Source: Rickettsia typhi
GTDB lineage: Bacteria; Pseudomonadota; Alphaproteobacteria; Rickettsiales; Rickettsiaceae
Direction: 5' to 3'
Assembly (NCBI GenBank): GCA_945865485.1
Contig: CAMBEC010000008.1
Coordinates: forward strand, 19,816 to 83,815
DNA: 64,000 nucleotides
Part shown: in pieces, positions 55,430 to 64,000 of the stretch
Layout: each line of letters opens with the position of its first letter
How positions within the stretch are numbered: the first letter of the stretch is position 1
Position numbers and translations under genes: made by a program
The notes under the pieces: generated by a model
The model's input: the letters and a program-made list of their open reading frames with translations, nothing else
Databases searched by the model: none
Told to the model about the DNA's origin: nothing

Positions 55430-55509
55430 AAATTCACTATACTTCTCTCGTGCTAGCTGTGCACTAAGTTGAGTTTTTATACTGAAACTCTTATTTTTTG
55501 GTAGCGACT

Positions 55510-56739
55510 TTATTGCAATGAAGTACTCCGTATCACTATTCCGGCCAATAAAAACACTGTCATTATATATAGTGCAATAGGTAAGTATGAACCAGTGTAA
55601 TGTACGATAATTAAACATATAAAAGGAGTGAGCTTACCAATAGTACTTCCTCCAAAAGTTGATCCCATACCTACAACCATATATTTCTCATCTCCCTTTA
55701 CCTGGTTTTTACACCAAAGATTTAGGGGGCACATGTAAACTACACCCCAAATGACTATCCAAAAACGTACAAAAGTTACGTAATATATTGATGAATCTGT
55801 AATAAAATACCATAACGGAACAATTGATAAGGCAAGAATGATACTGGCTATATACATAACTTGGCTAGGATTATGCCTTGACACTATTTTTCCAATTATT
55901 GGAATCGATACCATATCAAAAACAAGCATGAAGCTATTTACTGCCATCATAGTTTTTTCTTGGATATTAGTGACCATTGGCACCATATGATTCATGGTTA
56001 CAAACGGAATTAAATAGGTCATATGAGAAAAACCTGTAACAATGGCTATCTTTACCAAATTTAATTTATTATTCCATAAAACCTTTAAGCCATAAAGGCC
56101 ATAAAATTTAAACGGAGTTTTTAAAGCTTTAGTTTCTTTTTGTAAAGTTAGTTTACGCAAAAAATAGCCAATTATTGCAGCTGAGCCTCCGAGAAGATGA
56201 CAAACTCTCCAGGAATCTGTTATGTCTATATAGTAGACAATAGTTGCTGCAAGTGATGCAAGAATAGTACCTAGTATAGTTGATAGTTGGTATAAATAAG
56301 AACCCTTAAATGCTTCTTGTTCTACCTTATCTTCCATAATGTATAACTTTGCAATACTAGTCTCACCGGCGGCAAATACTTCTCTTAAAACGCGGAAAAC
56401 AACAAATAATAACGGTGCAACCCAGCCTATGGTGGCATGACCAGGTAATAACCCTATGAAGACGGTAAAAACGCCTACTCCGATTAATGAATTTGATAAG
56501 GCGGCTACAGGTCCTTTTAGCCGTGCAATCATTCCAAATAGATAGGTTCCTAATGGTTTAGTAATAATTGACGTAGCTAAAATTCCATAGGCCATTATCA
56601 AACTAAGTAGTTTATCTGTATTTGGAAAAAATACCGGGGCAATAATAGGGGCAAGAAAAATATAAAGCGAAGTGTCGAAATGATCGACCGTATTACCAAC
56701 AAGAATAGTAATATCTCTTTTATGTAAGTTGTAATGCAT
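55510..56739 (-). CDS. MFS transporter of the ProP/metabolite:proton symporter type
   Basis: A 409-residue, 12-helix transporter. The ITILVGNTVDHFDTSLYIFLAPIIAPVFFP start matches the proline/betaine/metabolite:H+ symporter branch, and VFRVLREVFAAGETSIAKLYIMED follows the same pattern. The ATG at 56739 has GGAG about 9 bases upstream and is preferred over a TTG at 56754. It begins the minus-strand operon that ends with comF. Substrate unknown. Confidence 0.85.
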   Translation of the reverse strand: MHYNLHKRDITILVGNTVDHFDTSLYIFLAPIIAPVFFPNTDKLLSLIMAYGILATSIITKPLGTYLFGMIARLKGPVAALSNSLIGVGVFTVFIGLLPGHATIGWVAPLLFVVFRVLREVFAAGETSIAKLYIMEDKVEQEAFKGSYLYQLSTILGTILASLAATIVYYIDITDSWRVCHLLGGSAAIIGYFLRKLTLQKETKALKTPFKFYGLYGLKVLWNNKLNLVKIAIVTGFSHMTYLIPFVTMNHMVPMVTNIQEKTMMAVNSFMLVFDMVSIPIIGKIVSRHNPSQVMYIASIILALSIVPLWYFITDSSIYYVTFVRFWIVIWGVVYMCPLNLWCKNQVKGDEKYMVVGMGSTFGGSTIGKLTPFICLIIVHYTGSYLPIALYIMTVFLLAGIVIRSTSLQ

Positions 56740-57177
56740 CGAAAAAAACTCCAATATTTGCTAATAAACAAATACCAGAGTCAGAGAGAATTTTCTTAAG
56801 TAGGTGAGATAGAAAAAATCGTTCTAATAAGTCATCCTGAATTAAATTCAGAACCTCTCAAGATGCTTAACCTAAGTTCAGCATGACTTTGGATGTAATT
56901 TCCAACTTTACCTCCCTTCGCAGGCATTATCCTGGAGCAGGTTATAAGAGTATAATCTCAGCCTTGGCAAGTTTTGTTCCAAAGCACCTCTGGTATTTAA
57001 GTAAAAGGATACTAAAACCATGATTAATTTCTGTCAACAAGAATTAGACGTTATTTGATAAGTTATTTGTGGCCAGGTAGCACATTGAGGAATTACTAAT
57101 CTCTTCAAACTGCTTCAGTTAATTGACTATAGAGTATATTTGATATTTAATTAAATTTCAGGTACCTATAAGTAATT
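56740..57177. other. Intergenic region with a palindromic repeat unit
   Basis: A unit of the window-wide family lies at 56831-56887 (GTCATCCTGAATTAAATTC ... AAGTTCAGCATGAC). No gene, sigma-54 site or tRNA was seen in the remaining bases. It divides the minus-strand operon from the divergent parA-flhA genes, so both promoters should be here. Confidence 0.65.
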
Positions 57178-57879
57178 ATGAGTTCAAATTATATGCAAGT
57201 AATCACAATAGCTCAGCAAAAGGGTGGGGCTGGTAAAACTACTATAGCTGCGCACTTGGCTGTATCTTTAGCTCAAACAGGAAAGAGGGTTGCTATTATT
57301 GATATTGATCCCCAAGGAAGCTTAACAAATTGGCATAGTCTTCGAGAAAAGAAATTTGGTATTGGTTATACGGGATTAAATTTTGTAACTAGTGCAGGTT
57401 GGAGAGTAGAAAGCGCGATAAACAATTTGCGAGGGAATGTTGATTACGTGATTATTGACGCGCCGCCGCATACAGAAACTGAATCCAAAACTGCTATTCG
57501 TGCATCAAATCTGATTATCGTACCCATGCAACCAAGCCCGACTGATTTGTGGGCAACAAGTACTACAACTGAATTTGCTCAAAGCGAAAAGATCAAGGCT
57601 AAAATTTTATTGAATAGATACAACCCACAATCAAAGCTCACAAAAGAAATAATTGCTCAAATACCTGGTAGTTTATTTAAATCTTCCCTTGGTAACAGAG
57701 TAGCATTTAGTAGTTGTTTCTTAAGTGGAGTCACCGTCACAGAATGTGCCCCAAAGTCTATTGCTGCCGAAGAAATAAGATCCTTATCACGTGAGGTGCT
57801 TGCAATTTTTAATACCGAAAAAAAGGATAAAGATAAATCGTCAAGTATTCACATTAAAAGATCCGTTGCAAAAGTGTAA
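57178..57879 (+). CDS. ParA family ATPase next to flhA
   Basis: A 233-residue deviant-Walker ATPase with QQKGGAGKTTIAAHLAVSLAQ near residues 13-33 and VAIIDIDPQGSLTNW following. VDYVIIDAPPHTET is the Walker B region. The form and length match the small ParA proteins used in plasmid and chromosome segregation; no parB is adjacent. Being 51 bases before flhA, it may act in polar or flagellar placement as FlhG-like proteins do, which is inference. Confidence 0.8.
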   Translation: MSSNYMQVITIAQQKGGAGKTTIAAHLAVSLAQTGKRVAIIDIDPQGSLTNWHSLREKKFGIGYTGLNFVTSAGWRVESAINNLRGNVDYVIIDAPPHTETESKTAIRASNLIIVPMQPSPTDLWATSTTTEFAQSEKIKAKILLNRYNPQSKLTKEIIAQIPGSLFKSSLGNRVAFSSCFLSGVTVTECAPKSIAAEEIRSLSREVLAIFNTEKKDKDKSSSIHIKRSVAKV

Positions 57880-57930
57880 ATTTTTCTTTAAAGTAGGCTG
57901 GTTTAAAACCGTTCCAAAATAAAATAATAC

Positions 57931-60039
57931 ATGGTTAATATACTAAAAAGGATAACAGACTATTCGCACCTAGCTCTTGCTTCTGCAATTATTGGGATTC
58001 TTATGGTCTTGCTTTTTCCAATTCCAACTGGATTGCTTGACTTTTTATTAGCTTTATCAATAGGTATATCTTTTGTAATTCTGATGACGACTTTATTCAT
58101 TCAGAGGCCTCTTGATCTTAGTATGTTTCCAACGATTTTACTAGTTACAACTCTTCTGAGATTATCTCTAAACATTGCTTCTACCAGATTGATTCTCTCA
58201 AAGGGACATGAAGGTCCAGACGCTGCTGGCCATGTAATAGAAGCTTTTGGCGGTTTTGTGATGCAAGGGAATGTGGTCATAGGGCTAATTGTATTCCTGA
58301 TATTGACCTTGATCAACTTCATCGTAATTACCAAAGGTTCTGGCCGTATTGCTGAGGTGGCAGCAAGATTCAGTCTTGATGCGATGCCTGGTAAGCAGAT
58401 GGCTATTGATGCTGATTTAGCGGCTGGGTTGATTGACGAAAAAGTAGCTAAATCACGCCGTAAAACGCTTGAAGATGAGAGTACATTTTTTGGTTCTATG
58501 GATGGTGCTAATAAGTTTGTACGTGGTGATGCAATTGCTGGATTGATCATTACATTTATAAATCTGATTGGTGGAATGATAGTTGGTATTTTACAGAAAG
58601 ATTTATCTTTCGGTGTAGCAGTGGAAACCTATACAGTACTTACTATTGGTGATGGATTAGTAACACAAATTCCATCGCTGATTGTCTCATTGGCAGCTGG
58701 TTTGCTCGTTACAAAAGCTGGAACTTCTGGTGCTACAGACAAATTGCTTTTTGGTCAGATTGCTCAATATCCACAAGCTTTGATGATGACATCAATTGTT
58801 ACTGGCCTTATGGCGTTCTTACCAGGACTTCCTTTTATTCCATTCTCAATAATTGCAGCTGTTATAGGCGGCAGCGCATATGCACTAGGTCAGTCAAAAA
58901 ATCAAGAATTATTAGCTGGAACTTATGGCGTTGGTGGTGTAAGTACACCATCTAAAATTGGAACAGATCCAGCTCAAAATGGTGGTCCAGAAAATGATAA
59001 ATCAGAAAAAATAGCGGATGCACTCCATCTTGACCTCATTAGGTTAGAAATAGGGTATGGTCTAATGTCGCTTGTTAACGCGGGGAATGGTCATAATTTA
59101 ACCGAACAAATAAAAGGCTTACGTAAGCAAATTGTCCAAGAGTATGGGTTTGTGATGCCCGCTGTTAGAATTCAGGATAATATACAATTAGATACCGATG
59201 TATATGTAATTAAAATCAAGGAGCTTGAAGCTGGCCGAGGTTTGGTGCGCCCCGGCAAATTGATGATTATGGATCCGCAAGGAACTGATCTGGATATTCC
59301 AGGAGAGAGTGTTAAAGAACCTGCTTTTGGGTTGCCAGCAAAATGGATTGATGAAAGCTATAAAGAAGAAGCTTTGTTCCATAATTGTACCGTTGTCGAC
59401 CCATCTACTGTTATTACTACGCATCTTACGGAGCAAATTAAGGAAAATATTACTGATTTGCTTTCGTATAGTGAGACACAAAAATTGCTTGATAAAATGG
59501 CTGATGAGCACAAGCAGTTGCTAAAGGATGTTATTCCAGATGTGGTCTCAATTGCTTCACTTCAAAAAGTATTGCAAAACTTACTATCTGAGATGATTTC
59601 AATCAGAGATATGCCGAGTATTTTAGAATCAGTGGCAGATTCTGCTAGAGCAAATAAAAATTTAACAGCGATGACTGAAGCGGTTAGGGTTCAGCTTTGT
59701 AGACAAATTTGCCATCATAATACTAATAGAGAAGGATTTATTCCAATAATTGCGTTATCTGCAGAGTGGGAAAGAAATTTTATTGAAAGTTTAATAGACG
59801 ATGGTACGGGTGATAAACAATTATCTATGCCACCATCAAAATTACAGGAATTTGTTACTAAAGTAAAAAAAGCCTATGATGATCAAGCTTTAAAGGGCTA
59901 TGTTCCAGTGCTCTTAACCAGCGCTTATACTAGGCCATATGTGCGTTCAGTAGTGGAAAGATTCAGACCAGCTACGGTTGTCATGTCACAGAATGAGATT
60001 CACTATAAGGCAAAAATTAGGACACTAGAGTCGATATGA
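57931..60039 (+). CDS. flhA: Flagellar type III export protein FlhA
   Basis: A 702-residue protein of the export gate. Residues about 15 to 320 contain eight membrane helices, including FPTILLVTTLLRLSLNIASTRLIL and the FHIPEP-type loop GSGRIAEVAARFSLDAMPGKQMAIDADL. The cytoplasmic part (about 340-702) holds VVDPSTVITTHLTEQIKENI and RYLPVL-type strands for chaperone and substrate docking. Length is normal. Confidence 0.96.
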   Translation: MVNILKRITDYSHLALASAIIGILMVLLFPIPTGLLDFLLALSIGISFVILMTTLFIQRPLDLSMFPTILLVTTLLRLSLNIASTRLILSKGHEGPDAAGHVIEAFGGFVMQGNVVIGLIVFLILTLINFIVITKGSGRIAEVAARFSLDAMPGKQMAIDADLAAGLIDEKVAKSRRKTLEDESTFFGSMDGANKFVRGDAIAGLIITFINLIGGMIVGILQKDLSFGVAVETYTVLTIGDGLVTQIPSLIVSLAAGLLVTKAGTSGATDKLLFGQIAQYPQALMMTSIVTGLMAFLPGLPFIPFSIIAAVIGGSAYALGQSKNQELLAGTYGVGGVSTPSKIGTDPAQNGGPENDKSEKIADALHLDLIRLEIGYGLMSLVNAGNGHNLTEQIKGLRKQIVQEYGFVMPAVRIQDNIQLDTDVYVIKIKELEAGRGLVRPGKLMIMDPQGTDLDIPGESVKEPAFGLPAKWIDESYKEEALFHNCTVVDPSTVITTHLTEQIKENITDLLSYSETQKLLDKMADEHKQLLKDVIPDVVSIASLQKVLQNLLSEMISIRDMPSILESVADSARANKNLTAMTEAVRVQLCRQICHHNTNREGFIPIIALSAEWERNFIESLIDDGTGDKQLSMPPSKLQEFVTKVKKAYDDQALKGYVPVLLTSAYTRPYVRSVVERFRPATVVMSQNEIHYKAKIRTLESI

Positions 60040-60058
60040 TGCAAGACATACGCTGCTT

Positions 60059-60883
60059 ATGAAAAGAGTCTTTTATAATTTATACATGTCGGTAGTAAAG
60101 ATGATTGACCATGATGGTGTAGAGCACTCAGGTTATATGTCATTTATGGTATTGGTATCAATTTTTCCATTTTTTATTTTTATCCTAGCTTTCACTAGTT
60201 TCCTTGGTGCTTCTGAACTTGGAGAGAAGTTTATTGAGCTTGTTCTGGAGAATATGCCACAACATTCGACTGAGTCCATTAAAGTAAGAATCAATGAGTT
60301 AATGTCCGCTCCTCCGCAAGGTTTATTAACGCTGGCAATTGTAGGAACAATATGGACTTCTTCTTCTTTTGTAGAATGTTTACGAACAATTTTAAACAGG
60401 GTCTATGAAATAAAAGCGCCACCAAGCTATATCCTACGTAGGTTGCTTAGTATTGCGCAGTTTTTAATCATTAGTTCTGTTATTTCCTTTGCAATGCTTC
60501 TTCTGGTAATTATTCCTATAGGGCTTGAAAAAATACCTAAATTTGTCAGTTTGATTGAAAATTATAAAGCTGTGCTTAATTTTGCTAGGTATGGGCTAGT
60601 TGTATTATCGTTATTTTTTGCAGTTTGTGCGTTGTATTATATAATACCAAATGCAACTCTAAGATTTATTGAAGTCGTACCTGGAGCCTTTTTGACCGTT
60701 GGTTTATGGGCAGCAAGTGGTTTTCTTCTTTCTAAATACATCGTATATTACAATCAATTAAACATAATTTATGGATCTCTAGGCAGTATCATTGTTACGT
60801 TGGTATTTTTTTATATAGTAAATATGATTTTCATTATCGGTGCAGAATTTAATTATTTGATGAGAAATAAAAATAGTGATTAG
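60059..60883 (+). CDS. YihY/BrkB family membrane protein (UPF0761)
   Basis: A 274-residue protein with about six membrane helices. The start (VKMIDHDGVEHSGYMSFMVLVSIFPFFIFI) and the later GTIWTSSSFVECLRTILNRVY match the YihY/BrkB family. YSLG-like INIIYGSLGSIIVTLVFFYIVNMIFIIGAEFNYL closes the domain. It is often annotated ribonuclease BN by old error, but the family is a membrane protein of unknown role. It lies 20 bases after flhA. Confidence 0.88.
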   Translation: MKRVFYNLYMSVVKMIDHDGVEHSGYMSFMVLVSIFPFFIFILAFTSFLGASELGEKFIELVLENMPQHSTESIKVRINELMSAPPQGLLTLAIVGTIWTSSSFVECLRTILNRVYEIKAPPSYILRRLLSIAQFLIISSVISFAMLLLVIIPIGLEKIPKFVSLIENYKAVLNFARYGLVVLSLFFAVCALYYIIPNATLRFIEVVPGAFLTVGLWAASGFLLSKYIVYYNQLNIIYGSLGSIIVTLVFFYIVNMIFIIGAEFNYLMRNKNSD

Positions 60884-61631
60884 CATTATTTCACCAGCAA
60901 AATCAATGAATTTTGATCCTGTAGATTCAAACATTTTTTTTACTGAATTAGAAGAATTTGACGAGACTAAGAAGCTTCTAACTGAGCTTAAAACTCTGTC
61001 TAAAGTAAAATTAAAAAGAATTATGAAAATTAGTGATAAGCTTGCAGAGTTAAATTTTTTGAGATATCAAAAATTTGAATCGTTGCCAGCAAAGCAAGCT
61101 ATATTAGCATATGATGGGGATGTATATTCTAATATAGATAAAAAGACTTTTTCTCATGAGGTTTTAAGATTTTCTCAAGATCATGTGCGAATAGTTTCTG
61201 GTTTTTATGGATTAATAAGGCCGCTCGATAAGATACGTGCATATAGGCTGGAAATGTCTATAAAATTGGCTAAGAATGCTCCAAAGGGGTTAGATAGATT
61301 GTGGCAAGAAAAAATTACAAGAAAATTAAATAACGACCTTAAAACGCACGAAAATAAGTATTTAATAAACTTAGCTTCCAATGAATACGCTTCAGCTATT
61401 GACAGAAAATTGCTAGAAGTTCCAATGATCAATATTCATTTTAGAGAGTTTAGGGGTGGAGCGATAAAAAATATTGCTTTAAATTCTAAGCGTGCACGAG
61501 GGATGGTAGTGGACTATATTGTTAGAAATAACATTGACGTTCCCGAAGAAATTAAGAATTTTAATAATTCATGTTATGAATTTAATCTAAAGTTGTCTAA
61601 TGAAAGTAATTATTTCTTTGTAAAGAATTAG
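60876..61631 (+). CDS. yaaA: Peroxide stress protein YaaA (DUF328)
   Basis: A 251-residue protein of the YaaA family, which limits iron-linked oxidative damage in Escherichia coli. The start ISIISPAKSMNFD is the family hallmark, and ILAYDGDVYSNIDKKTF and IVSGFYGLIRPLDKIRAYRLEM follow. It begins with GTG at 60876 and overlaps the yihY stop. Length is normal. Function in this organism is inferred. Confidence 0.9.
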   Translation: MISIISPAKSMNFDPVDSNIFFTELEEFDETKKLLTELKTLSKVKLKRIMKISDKLAELNFLRYQKFESLPAKQAILAYDGDVYSNIDKKTFSHEVLRFSQDHVRIVSGFYGLIRPLDKIRAYRLEMSIKLAKNAPKGLDRLWQEKITRKLNNDLKTHENKYLINLASNEYASAIDRKLLEVPMINIHFREFRGGAIKNIALNSKRARGMVVDYIVRNNIDVPEEIKNFNNSCYEFNLKLSNESNYFFVKN

Positions 61632-61653
61632 GGTAGTTAAGCGATAAAGTGTT

Positions 61654-61677
61654 ATTATTTATTAGAGAATAAATAAT
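61654..61677 (+). terminator. Hairpin terminator after yaaA
   Basis: ATTATTTATT (61654-61663) and AATAAATAAT (61668-61677) form a perfect 10-bp stem with loop AGAG, 23 bases after the yaaA stop. It likely ends the parA-flhA-yihY-yaaA transcript. The T run afterwards is weak. Confidence 0.6.
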
Positions 61678-61842
61678 CGCTATTTAATATTTGATTATGT
61701 AAGTCTCCCCGATCTATTTCAAATATACATTTTTCCTATGTAACATAAATATTAATAATAATATTAAAAGTTTGCTTGCCAATATAAAGTTATTGATTTA
61801 TTTTAGTTCTTACGACTTTATAAACTCAAGGTTAAATTAGAT

Positions 61843-64000
61843 ATGCATTTCAGTATTGATATAGTTATTTTTATAGCTTTTTTGGTTGGTAATTTAGCAT
61901 TTGGGTTATGGACAAGCAGGGGAGTTAATACTTTGCGTGGCTATGCAATTGGTGATAAAAATTTTAGTACTGCAACATTGGTTGCAACAATAGTAGCAAC
62001 ATGGATTAGTGGAGAGTTCTTTTTTACTAGTATTGCAGAGTCTTATGCTACTGGAATAGGTTTTATTTATACTGCATTGTTAGGAGATATTCTGGGTTTG
62101 TTTCTAATAGGCGTAGTATTCGCACCGCGTATGGCGGAATTTCTTGGTAAACTTTCCGTAGCTGAAGCTATGGGTGGCCTTTATGGCAACAGTGTTCGGA
62201 TCATAACTTCTATTTCAGGCTTTATTGGCGTTGCAGGAATTATAGCGGTGCAGTTGAAAATAGCTGGACTTTTATTTGAATACGCTCTTGGAGTAGAACC
62301 TGTTTATGGCGTTATATTATCGGGCATTGTAATTACCTTATATTCTTCGCTTGGTGGCATTAAATCAGTTACTTTGACGGATGTAGTGCAGTTCGCAACT
62401 TTTGGTGTAGTTATCCCAGTTATTGCATATTTTCTTTTAGGTAAGATTGAGAGCACACAACTTATTACAGAAACTTTAAGAAATAATCCAGCTTTTGATC
62501 ATAAAGTGATTTTTAGTTTTTCAAATCCACAGATTTATTTTTATATAACTTTATTCTTATGGGGCGTTATCCCGTCATTTAATCCAGCAATTTTTCAAAG
62601 AATTGCTATGGCTCATGACACAAAACAAGCAGGTAGTTCTTTTATCATTGCCTCCTTTGTGTGCCTATTTTTGGCGGCAATTGTATGCTGGATTGGTATA
62701 TTGGTTCTATCTTCTCACCCTAATATGTCAGAAAGTGAAATTTTTAAATTTATTCTTACTAATTCTGGATGGATTATAGGGTTCAAAGGGGTGATTTTGA
62801 TTGGCATTATGGCCATGGTGATGTCTACTGTTGATTCATATATTAATGCAAGTGCAGTTTTGATTGCCCATGATTTACGCCAGTCGCTTAATATAACTTT
62901 TATTAAAAACGAACTATTTGCTACCCGTATGGGTTCAATGTTAATTGGTCTAGTTTCTATATTATTTGCTATGCGCCAGGGAAGCTTTATGGAGCTATTT
63001 ATTTGGGCCAGTATGTTTTATATGCCAGTTGTGTCAGTACCTTTTATTTTAGCTATACTTGGTTTTAGAAGTAGTACAAAAGCAGTTCTGATCGGTATGG
63101 GGGCCGGTTTCTTTGTAGCAATGGTGTGGGAATTATTTTTTAAAGTAAATGGTATAGGAGGTCTAGTTCCTGGTATCTTTGCTAATATTAGTTTTTTCTT
63201 TGCAGCGCATTATCTGTTGAAACAAAAAGGTGGTTGGGTAGGAATAAAAGACCAAACTCCATTAATTCAGATTAGAGAGGAAAGAAGGGAACAACGCAAG
63301 AGGTTGTGGCAAAATGTAAAATCATTTAATTTTATTGAAGCTTGCATAAAGAACACGCCAACAGGAGATGGGCTTATGTTTTTCTTGGGGTTGTTTGTAA
63401 TGATTTCAGCTTTTGCTAGTGTCACCAGTACGCCCCAAAATATTCAAGAGCACTATGCCTACTTACTAGATATTTTTTACCCAATAGTTTTGTGTTCTAC
63501 TAGCGCATTAATGAGTTATCCTTTGTGGTTAGCTAGTTGGCGTAAGACTAAAGCTCTTGGCATTATTTGGAACTGCATAATGTTTTTTGCTCTGATATGC
63601 TTTAGCTTTTTAATGGTGTTGATCAGTGAATTCTCAGAAATACAATTAATGGTGTTTATGATAAATATAATGTTAATTTCGTCTCTGGTTAGCTGGCGTT
63701 GGGCATTATTTTTACTTGGTACTGGCGTACCGATAACATTGATTTTTTATGAAAATTATACAGTGCCTTACATATTAGCATCAACAGATTCTCAACCATT
63801 AGAATTTAAAATTGTTTATTTGTTATTAATGGTAAGCAGTATGCTTGTCATATTCCTAAAGCCGAAACAAGAATATGTTGAAGCAACAGAGCACAAGGTT
63901 GATAAGCTAGAGACAGAGGTTAACGATCTTGATGAAAAAGTTATTCACTATTCTCAGCGTGTTGCTGACCAAGCATTAGAGATCGAGCGGCTTGGGAGTA
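61843..64000 (+). CDS. Sodium/solute symporter-type protein, likely sensor kinase hybrid (5' part)
   Basis: The frame opens with ATG at 61843 and stays open to the window end (more than 710 residues). Residues 1 to about 470 form a sodium/solute-symporter membrane domain of the PutP type, with ATWISGEFFFTSIAESYATGIGF and YSSLGGIKSVTLTDVVQF as recognisable blocks. Further helices follow to about residue 670, and a coiled coil (HKVDKLETEVNDLDEKV) begins before the cut. In CbrA-like proteins this plan leads into a histidine kinase, so that is the expected rest. The gene is truncated by the window edge. Confidence 0.75.
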   Translation, partial: MHFSIDIVIFIAFLVGNLAFGLWTSRGVNTLRGYAIGDKNFSTATLVATIVATWISGEFFFTSIAESYATGIGFIYTALLGDILGLFLIGVVFAPRMAEFLGKLSVAEAMGGLYGNSVRIITSISGFIGVAGIIAVQLKIAGLLFEYALGVEPVYGVILSGIVITLYSSLGGIKSVTLTDVVQFATFGVVIPVIAYFLLGKIESTQLITETLRNNPAFDHKVIFSFSNPQIYFYITLFLWGVIPSFNPAIFQRIAMAHDTKQAGSSFIIASFVCLFLAAIVCWIGILVLSSHPNMSESEIFKFILTNSGWIIGFKGVILIGIMAMVMSTVDSYINASAVLIAHDLRQSLNITFIKNELFATRMGSMLIGLVSILFAMRQGSFMELFIWASMFYMPVVSVPFILAILGFRSSTKAVLIGMGAGFFVAMVWELFFKVNGIGGLVPGIFANISFFFAAHYLLKQKGGWVGIKDQTPLIQIREERREQRKRLWQNVKSFNFIEACIKNTPTGDGLMFFLGLFVMISAFASVTSTPQNIQEHYAYLLDIFYPIVLCSTSALMSYPLWLASWRKTKALGIIWNCIMFFALICFSFLMVLISEFSEIQLMVFMINIMLISSLVSWRWALFLLGTGVPITLIFYENYTVPYILASTDSQPLEFKIVYLLLMVSSMLVIFLKPKQEYVEATEHKVDKLETEVNDLDEKVIHYSQRVADQALEIERLGS

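Noticed and set aside
57060..57080. Possible sigma-54 site upstream of the ParA-type gene (TGTGGCCAGGTAGCAC)
   Set aside because: The distance between GG and GC is 7 bases instead of the required 10.

Overview
The window looks like the chromosome of a low-GC, flagellated alphaproteobacterium of the Rickettsiales type (host-associated, reduced genome). This is inferred from gene content: AT-rich coding sequence, a division/cell-wall cluster next to queuosine genes, sdhCDAB, a small Mrp-type (mnhE/mnhF-like) pair, ankyrin-type and DUF2608-type proteins, and flagellar genes. No species can be named from the sequence alone. No rRNA, CRISPR array, transposase or phage module was seen; the only RNA gene found is tRNA-Arg(TCT).

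Layout. 1-8.6 kb: accessory region with a 238-bp dispersed repeat, a CorA-type transporter, tRNA-Arg, a small glycosyltransferase-like protein, a decayed A-type iron-sulfur carrier gene, an unknown protein, a pentapeptide-repeat protein, an FkbM-type methyltransferase, a phosphodiester glycosidase and an SDR protein. 8.7-13 kb: a 981-residue ankyrin-like protein fused to a class I glutamine-amidotransferase-like domain, then a stomatin/SPFH protein. 13-21 kb: mraZ-rsmH-ftsL-ftsI-murE-murF-mraY with a clear MraZ-type operator in front. 21-24 kb: queE, queC, a GNAT acetyltransferase and a DUF2608/HAD-like secreted protein. 24-28 kb: sdhC-sdhD-sdhA-sdhB and a small membrane protein. 28-37.5 kb: a frameshifted small gene, then an eight-gene minus-strand operon for an uncharacterised surface sugar or polyol (HAD phosphatase, GtrA flippase, a membrane glycosyltransferase fused to a uridine-kinase-like domain, class II aldolase, GDPD-like phosphodiesterase, two nucleotidyltransferases, GT2), with a divergent membrane glycosyltransferase. 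37.6-44.3 kb: trpS, plsC, the intact A-type carrier, dgt, argS and a SPOR protein. 44.3-50.6 kb: fliK-flgD and fliD-fliS, each unit preceded by a sigma-54 -24/-12 promoter. 51-56.7 kb: a minus-strand operon of two MFS transporters, mrpE, mrpF, a UbiH-type monooxygenase and comF, with a 147-bp inverted-repeat element between the last two. 57-64 kb: a ParA-type ATPase, flhA, yihY, yaaA and the 5' part of a sodium/solute symporter-type (probably sensor kinase) gene cut by the window end.

Intergenic spaces carry many small palindromic elements with GTCAT...ATGAC ends, the dominant repeat family here. Most gene starts within operons overlap the preceding stop by 4 or 11 bp. The most novel items are the ankyrin-amidotransferase fusion, the sugar operon with its glycosyltransferase-kinase fusion, the sigma-54 promoters of the flagellar genes, and the expanded FlgD.
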